Positions 8,610 to 17,097 of a stretch of 64,000 bases of DNA are shown here, one piece after another. The stretch's first letter is position 1; every line of letters starts with the position of its first letter. A model generated the notes under the pieces. It did no database searches and had not been told where the DNA came from. It saw only the letters and a list, made by a program, of their open reading frames with translations. The position numbers and the translations under genes are program-made. The stretch comes from Sphingomonas sp. Leaf208 (GTDB lineage Bacteria; Pseudomonadota; Alphaproteobacteria; Sphingomonadales; Sphingomonadaceae), in contig NZ_LMKH01000035.1 of NCBI RefSeq assembly GCF_001421415.1, positions 245,655-309,654 of the forward strand, written 5' to 3'.

Positions 8610-9371
8610 TTATTGCAGGTTCACGTACATGCCGCCGTCGACCAGCAGCGAGGCTCCGGTGACGTATTGCGCGAGATCGGACGCGAGGAACACGGTCGGT
8701 CCGACCAGATCGTCCGGCTTGCCCAACCGCCCAAGCGGAATGCGCTTTTCCATGTACGACCGCTTGCCCTCGTCGGCGAGATCGTCCTTGTTGATGTCCG
8801 TCAGGATCGTCCCCGGGAACAGCGAGTTGCAGCGGATCCCGTGCTTGCCGAGCGCGATCGCGACCGACTGCATCAGCGAATGCAGGCCAGCCTTGGTCGG
8901 GGTGTAATGCGTCTGATACTCGCCGCCGACCAGCGCCGAGATCGACGACATCGCGATGATCGAACCGCCGTCGCCCTGCTTGACCATCTGGTTGGCCGCC
9001 GCCTGGACCATGTAATACGCGCCATGCAGGTTGACGCGCATGGTCCGCTCGAACGTCTCGACCGGCATGTCGAGGAATGCGTGGAACGGGCAGATCCCGG
9101 CGTTGTTGACGAACACGTCGACCCGCCCGAGCGCCGCTACGGCCTTGTCGATGAAGTCGCGCGCGGTATCCGGATCGGCGACGTCGCCCTGGATCGCCAC
9201 GGCTTTTCGACCGAGTGCCTCGATCTCGGCCACGGCGCTCTCGGCACCCGCCACGTCACGCGCGAAATTCAGCGCGACGTCGGCGCCGTGTAGCGCACAA
9301 CCGATAGCCACCGCGCGGCCGATTCCTGCCGATGCGCCGGTCACCAGCACGGTCTTGCCTTCGAGCAACAT
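8610..9371 (-). CDS. L-rhamnose 1-dehydrogenase (SDR family)
   Basis: 253-residue classical short-chain dehydrogenase with the cofactor motif TGASAGIG (11-18), VNNAG (88-92), Ser143 and the YTPTK motif with Tyr156 and Lys160. The stretches QAAANQMVKQG, SSISALVGG, THYTPTKAG and LLVDGGMYVNLQ at the end closely resemble, from memory, the L-rhamnose 1-dehydrogenase of yeast and Azotobacter (LRA1 type). That enzyme oxidises L-rhamnose to L-rhamnono-lactone with NAD(P)+. Context supports this: a rhamnose mutarotase and RG-I lyases are in the same locus. The ATG at 9371 has a GGGAG site. The lactonase, dehydratase and aldolase or dehydrogenase of the later steps are not in the window. Confidence 0.85.
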   Translation of the reverse strand: MLLEGKTVLVTGASAGIGRAVAIGCALHGADVALNFARDVAGAESAVAEIEALGRKAVAIQGDVADPDTARDFIDKAVAALGRVDVFVNNAGICPFHAFLDMPVETFERTMRVNLHGAYYMVQAAANQMVKQGDGGSIIAMSSISALVGGEYQTHYTPTKAGLHSLMQSVAIALGKHGIRCNSLFPGTILTDINKDDLADEGKRSYMEKRIPLGRLGKPDDLVGPTVFLASDLAQYVTGASLLVDGGMYVNLQ

Positions 9372-9384
9372 TATTTTCTCCCAG

Positions 9385-10188
9385 TTAGTCGGTTGGCGGC
9401 TCGAACCCGAGTTCGCGACTGATCGCGCCCGCGGTGCCGCGCACTTCGTCGGTCAGCGTCGTCATGCGGTCGTCGCTCATATACTGTGCAGCGCTCGACA
9501 CGCTGATCGCGCCGACGATCTTGCCCGCGGCATCGCGGATCGGCGCGGCGACGCAGCGGATCTGGTCCTCGTTCTCCTCCAGATCGAACGCACGGCCACT
9601 GGTCGCATAGCCCTGCATCCGCTCGCGCCACACCTTCGCATCGGCCTTGGGTGCACCCGCCGCCTGGTCCGCGTCGAAGCGCTCCTGCCAATATTTGGGC
9701 GAGGAATCGATCATCAGCGCCTTGCCGAGCCCGGTCGAACTCAGCGGCTGGCGATCGCCGACCCGACTGGAAATCGTGATCCGCCGCCGCCCCGGCACCT
9801 TGTCGAGATACAGCGCGAAATCGCCGTCGAACACGCCGAGATGCACGGTGTCCTCGGTCGAGGCGGCAAGCTCCTCCAGATAGGGTCGTGCGACCTGCAC
9901 CAGATCGGCCTGCGCCTGCGCAAGCGTGCCGAGCAGCAACAGCTTGGGCCCGAGCCGGTATCCGGAGCGCGGCGTGAAGGCGAGATAACCGCGATCGACC
10001 AACGCACTCAGCAGCCGGTGCGTCGTGCTTTTGGTCAGGTCTAATTTCACCGCGAGTTCGCTGAGCGTCAGCACCTCGTGGCTGACCGCCTCGATCAGAT
10101 CGAGCCCGCGCATGAGGGTCTGGCTGCCGGCACCGACGCCGTTTCCGGCCGACTCCGACTTGTCGATGTTCGTCGTGGAAGTGTTCAT
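9385..10188 (-). CDS. IclR-family transcriptional regulator
   Basis: 267-residue IclR regulator. The N-terminal winged helix-turn-helix (about residues 22-85) contains GLDLIEAV, LTLSELAVKLDLTKSTTHRLLSAL and the wing GYLAF; the C-terminal effector-binding GAF-like domain includes STGLGKAL and the ending RDAAGKIVGAISVSS. ATG 10188 is preferred because GGAG lies about 5 bases upstream and the longer reading from 10224 adds a non-conserved tail. It heads the series dehydrogenase-GH28-mutarotase-GH35-GH53-GH105-GH115 and is the only DNA-binding regulator inside the pectin region, so it is the likely controller. The ligand is probably a sugar acid such as ketodeoxygluconate or a rhamnonate derivative; this is inference. 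Confidence 0.92.
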   Translation of the reverse strand: MNTSTTNIDKSESAGNGVGAGSQTLMRGLDLIEAVSHEVLTLSELAVKLDLTKSTTHRLLSALVDRGYLAFTPRSGYRLGPKLLLLGTLAQAQADLVQVARPYLEELAASTEDTVHLGVFDGDFALYLDKVPGRRRITISSRVGDRQPLSSTGLGKALMIDSSPKYWQERFDADQAAGAPKADAKVWRERMQGYATSGRAFDLEENEDQIRCVAAPIRDAAGKIVGAISVSSAAQYMSDDRMTTLTDEVRGTAGAISRELGFEPPTD

Positions 10189-10275
10189 GCCCACTCCATA
10201 AGACGGCCTCCTACATGCTGGCAATCAGCGAATCTGGCGTCGATTCCGGTCACGCTACACGTCTGGAAAACCGGG

Positions 10276-10308
10276 AAAAAATGGCCGACCGTCTTGCGGC
10301 GGTCGGCC
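10276..10308 (-). terminator. Rho-independent terminator of the TonB receptor gene
   Basis: A perfect 9-bp stem (GGCCGACCG at 10283-10291 with its complement at 10300-10308) and an 8-base loop is followed, reading on the minus strand, by a run of six T (10276-10281 on the plus strand are A). It lies 15 bases below the receptor stop, so most receptor transcripts should end here before iclR. Confidence 0.88.
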
Positions 10309-10322
10309 GAGGGGGGAGCACT

Positions 10323-13300
10323 CTAAAATTTCAGCTGGAGACCGGCGAAGAAACGCTGGCCGGCGTAATAATATTCCACCGGCCGAGCCTTGTCGATGTA
10401 GCTCGCCGACGACTCCTTGTTGATGTTCTGGATCTCCATGAACAACTGGGTGTGCTGCTCGGGGAACCGGAACGTCACCTTGGCATCGAAATAGCCTTCG
10501 CCGCGACGATAGATCGGGCTGTTGTCGAAGTTGACGTCGGACACGACCGCCAGCCAGTTCGACCGGTAATTGTAGTTGACGCGGATGTTGAGCCAATCCT
10601 TGTCGTAGAAGATGCTCGCATTCGCGGTCCACTTCGACAGGCCGGGATAGTCGTTGAGCGGTTGACCGGTGGCGACGTTGGTCAGGTTGGTCCGGATTGC
10701 GCGCGCATAGGTGAAGTTGCCGCTGGCCCCGAGACCATCGAACGGTGCGGGGAGGAACGTGAAGGCGGTTTGTACGCTGCCTTCGATCCCGTCCAGCAAC
10801 GCGCCGAACCCGTTGACCGGCTGGCGCACCGTGAACAGCGAGCCGTCCTGGAAGAGATCGACATCGCCGCGCGTTACGTTCGAGATGACGAAGCTCTTCT
10901 CGTATTTCTTGAAATAGCCGATGCTGACCGCGGTGTCCTTGTTCGGGAACCAGCCGAGGTTCACTTCCCACTGATCGGCGCGATACGGCACGAGATCGGG
11001 ATTGCCCGCGGTGCAGGCGTCCTGGAGCCCGGTGATGTCGGTCGAGTCATCGAGACAATTGACGTTGGGGACCAAATCGGTCGGCTTGGGGCGGGCGAGA
11101 TTGCGGGCCCAGTTGGCGCGGAAGGTCAGGTTCGGCGTGATTTCCAGCGCGCCGTTGAACGCAGGAAGCCAGTCGGTGTAGCTGTTCTTCAACGACAGCG
11201 AGTTTGCCGCAAGCGTGACCGTTTCGATCACTGCGGGAATACCGGGCACGCCCGTGCCGGGACGGATCCGGGTCTGGCGGCTGATGTTGGTGCCGGTGCC
11301 CTTGTCGGTCGTCTTGATATAGCGAACGCCGGCATTGCCGCTGAACCGCATGCCGAGGACGTCCTGCTCGAAATTGCCCTTCAGATATGCGGCAGCGACG
11401 GTTTCCTTGATGAAAACGGTCGGGATCTGCGACTGGCCATCGGCGTTGCGGACCAGATCCTGATCGAAACCTGACAGGTCGTAGATCTGGCCCAGTCGGT
11501 CGAAGTCGATCGTCGGGACGGACAGTTGCGACGGCAGGCCGGCCGGCGCACCCTTGAGCCCGGTGAACAGGCCCGCACCCGGCAGGCCGCCGGTATTGGC
11601 CGCGATGAACTGTGCATACTGGGCCTGCGTCATGTAATAGGTGTTCGCGGCGCGCACTGCTGGCGGCGTATCGGTGACGACGGTGGTGTACGAGACGTTG
11701 GCGCTCGTCTGATACACGGCAGGGACGGCCGCGGCGCCGGTTGACGGATTCGCCGAAACCGCCGGCGTCAGCAGGCGCGAGCCGCCGCCGTTGTAGTTCT
11801 CATACTCCTGCCAGCGGAACTGCCCGCCATATTCGATGCTCGTCAGGAACGGCAGGTTGGTGTTCCAGTCCGCATCGAGCTTGAGCTGGTCTTCCTTGTT
11901 GTTCTTGTCCTCCGGGCGGTACTGGACCGTCGGTCCGGCCTGCCGTCCGGGCGCGTTGATCGTGCCGGGGCGGACATAGGCGCCGGTCGAATTCGGGTCG
12001 AAGTTCTCGGGGAACACGAACACCGGAATGCCGAGGTCGTTGCGGCGGTCGACGGTGATCCCGCCGATACCGGTCGAATAGGCGAGCAGGTTGGTATTGT
12101 TGACGGTTCGGCCCGTCGAATGCGACGCGAGCGCCTTGATCTTGAGATCGTCGAACGTCCAGTCGAACCCGGTCAGGTAATATCGAGTGCGCTGATCGTA
12201 TTTGAAATCGCGACGCTGGACGCCGAGGATGTTGCTGGCACCGTTCCAGACCGGTGCAGCGGCGGTGCCGACGTTGACCGAATTAAGCGCGGTGAGCGCG
12301 CTGGTGACGACGTGGTTCTCGCTGGTCGAGGTGCCCGCGGTGATCTGCGGACGCGACGTCCCGCCGATCAGTCCAACCGGCAGCGCGGCGTCGTAGTTGA
12401 AGCGCTCGAAACGGCCGAGATCGAGCGAGTAGTTGACGTCGTTGAACTGCTGCTTGCGGTTGGTGATGATCGCTTCGGCGTACGCGCGGAAGTTGGGTGC
12501 GAATTCATACTGGACCTGGAGATCGGCGGACAGGCGCTGGTCGTCGATCCGGCGCTGGCGCAGGCGCGGCACGGTCGGGACCCAGTCGAAGAACTGCGTC
12601 TCGCAAGCCAGCCGCCGCGTCGTCGCCGCTGCCGCATTCGCTCCGCCGACGCCTGCGCAACTGCCATAGGTATTGAAATTGGCATAAGCGGGGTTGGCGA
12701 CGGTCTTCTCGTCCGAGCGATCGAAATCCGCGATCCGCTTCCAGTTGGTGTTGCTGATATAGTCCTGGCGAAGCTGTTTCTTCTCGTAATTGACGGTGCC
12801 GAGGATGCCGAGGCCGTCGAGCAGGAAATGGGGTGTCCCGAAGATGCCGGTGAGGCGGGGACGCCATTTCTGCGCGGTGTCGAGATGCTGGGCGGAGGCC
12901 ACTGCGCTGAGAAGTGGCTTTGCCAGTTCGAGCGGACGGCGCGTCTCGACGCTGACCGTGCCGCCGAGGCCGCCTTCGGTCAGGTCGGCGCTATAGCCCT
13001 TGTAGACGTCGATCGACTTGACGAGTTCGGTCGCGAGGTCGCGTAGATCGCCCGAGCGGCTGCCATCGGCGCTGGCCTGGGTGACGCCGTTGATCTCGAT
13101 GCGGTTGAGATCGGGTTCGACGCCGCGGATCGACACCTTGGTGCCTTCGCCGAAGTCGCGATCGAGCTGCACGCCGGTGACGCGGGCCAGCGAGTCACCG
13201 AGGTTCTTGTCGGGAAAGCTTGCGATGTCGTCGGCGACGATCGAGTCGACCACGGTGCCGGCCTTGCGCTTGCGGGCGATCGCCGACTGCAGCGACGCGC

Positions 13301-13511
13301 GCGTGCCGACGACGAGGATGTCTTCCGAGGTCGCGCCGTCCGGCAGCGTCGCGTCGGGCGCGGGCTTCTGTGCGGGTTGCGCAACGCCTGTCGCGGGCGT
13401 CGCAGGTGCAGTTGTCTGGGCGGTAGCGGCGGTCGCCGAGCCCAGCATCAGCGCCAGTGCAGACGTCGTGATCGCCAGATTGCGCACCGAACAAGTGTGA
13501 TGTGTCATCAT
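10323..13511 (-). CDS. TonB-dependent outer-membrane receptor
   Basis: 1062-residue TonB-dependent receptor of the large Caulobacter/Sphingomonas subtype. Sec signal peptide 1-32 (ending AATAQ), a Pro/Ala-rich linker, a plug domain (about 55-180) with DIASFPDKNLGDSLARVTGV and VSIRGVEPDLNRIEINGV, and then a long beta-barrel ending in phenylalanine (LQLKF). No carbohydrate-specific SusD partner is present, as is normal in proteobacteria. It would import RG-I oligosaccharides across the outer membrane using TonB/ExbBD energy. Start ATG 13511 (or 13508) follows a GGGGGA site. It is divergent from the PL11 lyase and separated from iclR by a terminator, so it is its own transcription unit. Substrate is inferred from the neighbours. 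Confidence 0.93.
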   Translation of the reverse strand: MMTHHTCSVRNLAITTSALALMLGSATAATAQTTAPATPATGVAQPAQKPAPDATLPDGATSEDILVVGTRASLQSAIARKRKAGTVVDSIVADDIASFPDKNLGDSLARVTGVQLDRDFGEGTKVSIRGVEPDLNRIEINGVTQASADGSRSGDLRDLATELVKSIDVYKGYSADLTEGGLGGTVSVETRRPLELAKPLLSAVASAQHLDTAQKWRPRLTGIFGTPHFLLDGLGILGTVNYEKKQLRQDYISNTNWKRIADFDRSDEKTVANPAYANFNTYGSCAGVGGANAAAATTRRLACETQFFDWVPTVPRLRQRRIDDQRLSADLQVQYEFAPNFRAYAEAIITNRKQQFNDVNYSLDLGRFERFNYDAALPVGLIGGTSRPQITAGTSTSENHVVTSALTALNSVNVGTAAAPVWNGASNILGVQRRDFKYDQRTRYYLTGFDWTFDDLKIKALASHSTGRTVNNTNLLAYSTGIGGITVDRRNDLGIPVFVFPENFDPNSTGAYVRPGTINAPGRQAGPTVQYRPEDKNNKEDQLKLDADWNTNLPFLTSIEYGGQFRWQEYENYNGGGSRLLTPAVSANPSTGAAAVPAVYQTSANVSYTTVVTDTPPAVRAANTYYMTQAQYAQFIAANTGGLPGAGLFTGLKGAPAGLPSQLSVPTIDFDRLGQIYDLSGFDQDLVRNADGQSQIPTVFIKETVAAAYLKGNFEQDVLGMRFSGNAGVRYIKTTDKGTGTNISRQTRIRPGTGVPGIPAVIETVTLAANSLSLKNSYTDWLPAFNGALEITPNLTFRANWARNLARPKPTDLVPNVNCLDDSTDITGLQDACTAGNPDLVPYRADQWEVNLGWFPNKDTAVSIGYFKKYEKSFVISNVTRGDVDLFQDGSLFTVRQPVNGFGALLDGIEGSVQTAFTFLPAPFDGLGASGNFTYARAIRTNLTNVATGQPLNDYPGLSKWTANASIFYDKDWLNIRVNYNYRSNWLAVVSDVNFDNSPIYRRGEGYFDAKVTFRFPEQHTQLFMEIQNINKESSASYIDKARPVEYYYAGQRFFAGLQLKF

Positions 13512-13847
13512 ATTTCCCCCGAAAGACGTTCCGGGCGGCGACGCATGCGGTAGCCGGCCCATCGTGAAGTCACCGTGCTAGGTGGCTGGGCTAGCCGGCT
13601 GGGCGCGTCGACAAGGCACGGGCGCGGCAGGCCTTGCGGCATGATGCGCGATCGATTTCTGTGCTGGGTCCAGTCATCATCATCCCCTCGTCTCGGCGCG
13701 GTCGTTACCGTCGCCAACGCCGGTACCATGACCGACGAAAAACCATATTGTGAAGCTCTGTCCCGTTTATTAGTTTGCCATTTCCTGAAGGGCAATCATA
13801 ATAATTGGGATAAGTGCGATAATTGGCACGCCGCAGTGGAGATGATG
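13512..13847. promoter_or_regulatory. Divergent promoter region, TonB receptor / PL11 lyase
   Basis: 336 bases with no convincing gene between two divergent genes. The part from about 13740 to 13830 is markedly AT-richer than its surroundings. It holds an inverted repeat TTGCC-N11-GGCAA (13775-13795) and two direct copies of ATAATTGG (13801-13808 and 13819-13826), 18 bases apart, just upstream of the PL11 start. These are plausible regulator sites, for example for the IclR protein, but assignment is not possible from sequence alone. Confidence 0.5.
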
Positions 13848-15767
13848 ATGACGATAGGCAGCCGCGCGTTCCTGGCGCTCATGGTCGGTGTTGCTACGCC
13901 CGCGCTGGCGGCATCGCCGTCCCGCGCGGTAGAGCGGCTGGATCGCGGCGTCGTCGCCACGCCCGCGAAGGACGGCGGCTGGCTCGTCAGCTGGCGGCTG
14001 TTGCGAGACGATCCGTCCGCGACCCGCTTCGACGTCTATCGCGACGGCCGCAAGATCACCCCGCAACCCCTCGCCGACGCGACGTCGTTCGTCGATCGCG
14101 AGGGTAATGATCGCGCCCGCTATACCATTCGTGCCCTCGTCGGCGGGAAGGCAGCAGCACCGAGTGCCCCCGCGCTAATGGCACCGAACGGATATCTGTC
14201 GATCCCGCTCGTGCCCCCGCCCGGCGGGACGACGCCCGATGGCGACGCGTTCACTTATATCGCCAACGATGCCAGCGTCGGCGATCTCGATGGCGACGGG
14301 CGTTACGAACTGATGCTGAAATGGGATCCGACCAACAGCCACGACAACAGCCAAGCGGGCTATACCGGCAACGTCTTTGTCGACGCCTATACGCTCGACG
14401 GCAAGCGGCTCTGGCGGATCGACCTCGGCCGCAACATCCGCGCGGGTGCGCATTACACGCAGTTCCAGGTTGCCGACTACGATGGCGATGGCCGCGCCGA
14501 AATCGCGATGAAGACTGCGGACGGTACCGTCGATGGCACCGGAGTCACGATCGGCGACACCAAGGCGGACTGGCGCAGTCGCGACGGCGAAGTTCCGCAA
14601 CCGGATAAGACCGGCGCGAAGGTGCTCGCGGATGGCACCAAGGTTGCGCCGCTTGTCGGCCGCATCCTGAAGGGCCCGGAATATCTGACGGTGTTCGATG
14701 GCCGCTCCGGCAAGGCGCTCGCTACCGCGGCCTATGATCCACCTCGCTATCCCGGCGGTAATCCAAGCTTCGACCAGATGCGCGAGACTTGGGGCGATGG
14801 CTATGCCAACCGCTCCGACCGGTTCCTGGCCGGGACAGCGTATCTGGACGGGCAGCACCCCAGCATGATCTTCGGCCGCGGCTATTATGCGCGCACCGCC
14901 ATCGCTGCGTGGGATTATCGCGGCGGCAAGCTGACCAAGCGCTGGCTGTTCGACAGCGCGGCGCCGGGTAACGCCGACTATGCCGACCGCGGCAACCACC
15001 AGCTGAGCATCGCGGATGTCGACGGCGATGGTCGCGACGAGGTGATCTACGGATCGATGGCGGTCGACGACGACGGCAAGGGATTGTGGACCGTGCCGCT
15101 GTTCCACGGCGACGCGATGCATGTCGCCGATCTCGATCCGCTGCGGCCGGGGCTCGAAAAATGGGGCGTGCATGAGCAGGTGAAGACCAATGGCGGGATC
15201 GGCTCGGCGTTACTCGACGCGCGCACCGGCGCCATTCTCTGGACCAAGCCCGCCGATACCGACACGGGCCGCGGGCTCGCCGCGGATATCGACCCACGTC
15301 ATGTCGGGGCCGAGCTATGGGGCTCGAACAGTCGCGACCTGTTCGACGTGAAGGGCAATGCGATCGGGCCGGCCCCGCGCCAGACCAACTTCGCGCTCTA
15401 TTGGGACGGCGACCTGCTCCAGGAGTTGCTCGACGGTACGACGATCAGCAAATGGAACTGGAAGACGGGCACCGCCTCGCCGTTACTGCATCCGACCGAC
15501 GTCGCATCGAATAACGGCACCAAATCCAACCCTGCGCTCCAGGCGGATATTCTCGGCGACTGGCGCGAGGAGGTGGTGTGGCGTTCGGCGGACAACCGCG
15601 AACTGCGCATCTACGTGACGCCGTACTCGACCAGGCACCGCCTCGTCACGCTGATGCAGGACCCGGTCTACCGCGCGGGCGTCGCGTGGCAGAACACCGC
15701 CTATAACCAGCCGCCGCATCTCGGCTATTTTCCGGGCAGCCTCACGCCATCGGGTGATCCCGACTGA
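13848..15767 (+). CDS. PL11 rhamnogalacturonan lyase
   Basis: 639-residue PL11 lyase (YesW/YesX-like), cutting the Rha-alpha-1,4-GalA bond of RG-I by beta-elimination. The 8-bladed propeller is marked by repeated Ca-binding turns such as NDASVGDLDGDGRYE, DYDGDGRAEIAMKTADG and DVDGDGRDEV, and by the family motifs KWDPTNSHDNSQ and AYNQPPHLGYF near the C-terminus. The signal peptide is Sec type (SRAFLALMVGVATPALAA). Three consecutive ATG codons start at 13842, 13845 and 13848; the last has GTGGAG at 13836-13841 with proper spacing, so 13848 is chosen. Its unsaturated products are substrates for GH105 and the PL26-like enzyme. It ends 12 bases from the stop of the convergent PL22 gene. Confidence 0.95.
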   Translation: MTIGSRAFLALMVGVATPALAASPSRAVERLDRGVVATPAKDGGWLVSWRLLRDDPSATRFDVYRDGRKITPQPLADATSFVDREGNDRARYTIRALVGGKAAAPSAPALMAPNGYLSIPLVPPPGGTTPDGDAFTYIANDASVGDLDGDGRYELMLKWDPTNSHDNSQAGYTGNVFVDAYTLDGKRLWRIDLGRNIRAGAHYTQFQVADYDGDGRAEIAMKTADGTVDGTGVTIGDTKADWRSRDGEVPQPDKTGAKVLADGTKVAPLVGRILKGPEYLTVFDGRSGKALATAAYDPPRYPGGNPSFDQMRETWGDGYANRSDRFLAGTAYLDGQHPSMIFGRGYYARTAIAAWDYRGGKLTKRWLFDSAAPGNADYADRGNHQLSIADVDGDGRDEVIYGSMAVDDDGKGLWTVPLFHGDAMHVADLDPLRPGLEKWGVHEQVKTNGGIGSALLDARTGAILWTKPADTDTGRGLAADIDPRHVGAELWGSNSRDLFDVKGNAIGPAPRQTNFALYWDGDLLQELLDGTTISKWNWKTGTASPLLHPTDVASNNGTKSNPALQADILGDWREEVVWRSADNRELRIYVTPYSTRHRLVTLMQDPVYRAGVAWQNTAYNQPPHLGYFPGSLTPSGDPD

Positions 15768-15779
15768 GGCTGCCGGCCG

Positions 15780-17081
15780 TCAGGGCCGGGGCATGGCGAT
15801 CTCCACCGCGTAGATCGCCGCCTTGCCCTCGATGTTCGCGCGGAAGATGAGCCATTTCCCGTCCGGCGAAAAGCGCGCGTTGGGCTCGAGTTTGTAATCC
15901 TGTTTGCCCATGTCGACGAGTTTCTCCGCGGCGAAGGTTCCCGCTTCGATCAGGCTGTCGGCATTGTCGGCGCGAATCCCGGCGACATCCGGAACCGGCT
16001 TGGGGCGGAAGAGGTACATCCACTTCCCGTCGGGGGCGTGCGCGACCATCTCGCTGTCGCCGCCGTCGCCCGAGAACAGTGTCTGGTCCGCCGAGACGTT
16101 ATAATGGACCGACCATTCGTTGCGCTCGAGATGATACCAGCGGCGCTTGGCAGTGGCGACGTCGTAGCCGGCCAACCAGAAATCCTCGCCGCGCGGCGTT
16201 TGCAGATCGTACCAGATCGTCTTGCCGTCGGGCGACCAGAATTCATGGCCGGCAATCTCCATGTTCATCGTCCGCGTCTGAACCTTGGTCATCTGGCTGC
16301 CATCGGTGCGGATGGTCCAGATACGGTCGACGCGGTGCCACGGCCCCTCATGGCAATACATCAGCAGCGTCGGGTCGGTCGGCGAGAATTGAAGGTGGTT
16401 GAGCCAGTCGGTCGCCTTCACCACGCTGCGCCGCTGCCCGGTCGTGACGTCGACGGTAAAAATCTCCATCGGGATCTTGGCGTCGAGCCGCTGGTTCAGC
16501 CGGAACTCCTTGGCATCGGCATAGACCATCGGCCGGCCGTCGGGCCAGTTCGCCGCGTACGCCGTCTGTCCGGTCTTGATATCGACCCCCGCCGCGTTGG
16601 GCTGGAGCGGCATGTCGCGCGACGCGACCTGTCCGGCGAGCAATGTCTCGTCGGCGTTGAGCGTATCGATGCGGCTGCCCTTCGGCACGACCGCGATCTT
16701 GCGGACCTTGGCCGTATCGATGTCGGCGGCATAGATCGTAATCGGCGCGTCGTCGCCACCCTTGGCCTGTTCGGAGAAGTACGCGGTGCGCGTCTTGTGC
16801 CCGGCGAACAGCAGGTGAGCGCCCGGCCGGTGCAGCAAGGATCTGACCGCCCATGTCTTCGTATCCGCCACCGAGATACCGTCGGCAGTCTGGAAGATCA
16901 TCAGGTCGCCCTGCGGCGTGTAGGCGTTGTAGTTGAAATACAGCGCGTAATTGCCGGACGCGTCGGACAGTCGCAGGACCTTGTGGCCGGTCTTCGCATC
17001 GATCCATGAGGCCGGTTTTGCCGCCATCGAAGGCGCGGCGATGGCGAGCGCGATGCTCAGCCCGAATGCAATGTTTCGCAT
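15780..17081 (-). CDS. ogl: PL22 oligogalacturonate lyase
   Basis: 433-residue seven-bladed propeller lyase that splits (unsaturated) digalacturonate into 5-keto-4-deoxyuronate units. Family motifs seen include YNAYTPQGDLMIFQT, MYCHEGPWHRVDRIW and GHEFWSPDGKTIWYD, which carry the histidines of the Mn2+ site. Unlike the cytoplasmic enterobacterial Ogl, this one begins with a clear Sec signal peptide (NIAFGLSIALAIAAPSMAA), so it should act in the periplasm. Start ATG 17081 with AAGGA about 8 bases upstream. It lies 16 bases after the esterase gene and is probably co-transcribed with the three esterases. Confidence 0.93.
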   Translation of the reverse strand: MRNIAFGLSIALAIAAPSMAAKPASWIDAKTGHKVLRLSDASGNYALYFNYNAYTPQGDLMIFQTADGISVADTKTWAVRSLLHRPGAHLLFAGHKTRTAYFSEQAKGGDDAPITIYAADIDTAKVRKIAVVPKGSRIDTLNADETLLAGQVASRDMPLQPNAAGVDIKTGQTAYAANWPDGRPMVYADAKEFRLNQRLDAKIPMEIFTVDVTTGQRRSVVKATDWLNHLQFSPTDPTLLMYCHEGPWHRVDRIWTIRTDGSQMTKVQTRTMNMEIAGHEFWSPDGKTIWYDLQTPRGEDFWLAGYDVATAKRRWYHLERNEWSVHYNVSADQTLFSGDGGDSEMVAHAPDGKWMYLFRPKPVPDVAGIRADNADSLIEAGTFAAEKLVDMGKQDYKLEPNARFSPDGKWLIFRANIEGKAAIYAVEIAMPRP

Positions 17082-17097
17082 CGTCAGATCCTTATCG

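Noticed and set aside
10215..11474. Plus-strand open frame of about 420 codons opposite the TonB receptor
   Set aside because: Antisense to the conserved barrel region and crosses the terminator; no domain found.
13512..13847. N-terminal extension of the PL11 gene back to 13575
   Set aside because: The extension is AT-rich and unconserved and would precede a clear signal peptide starting at 13848.
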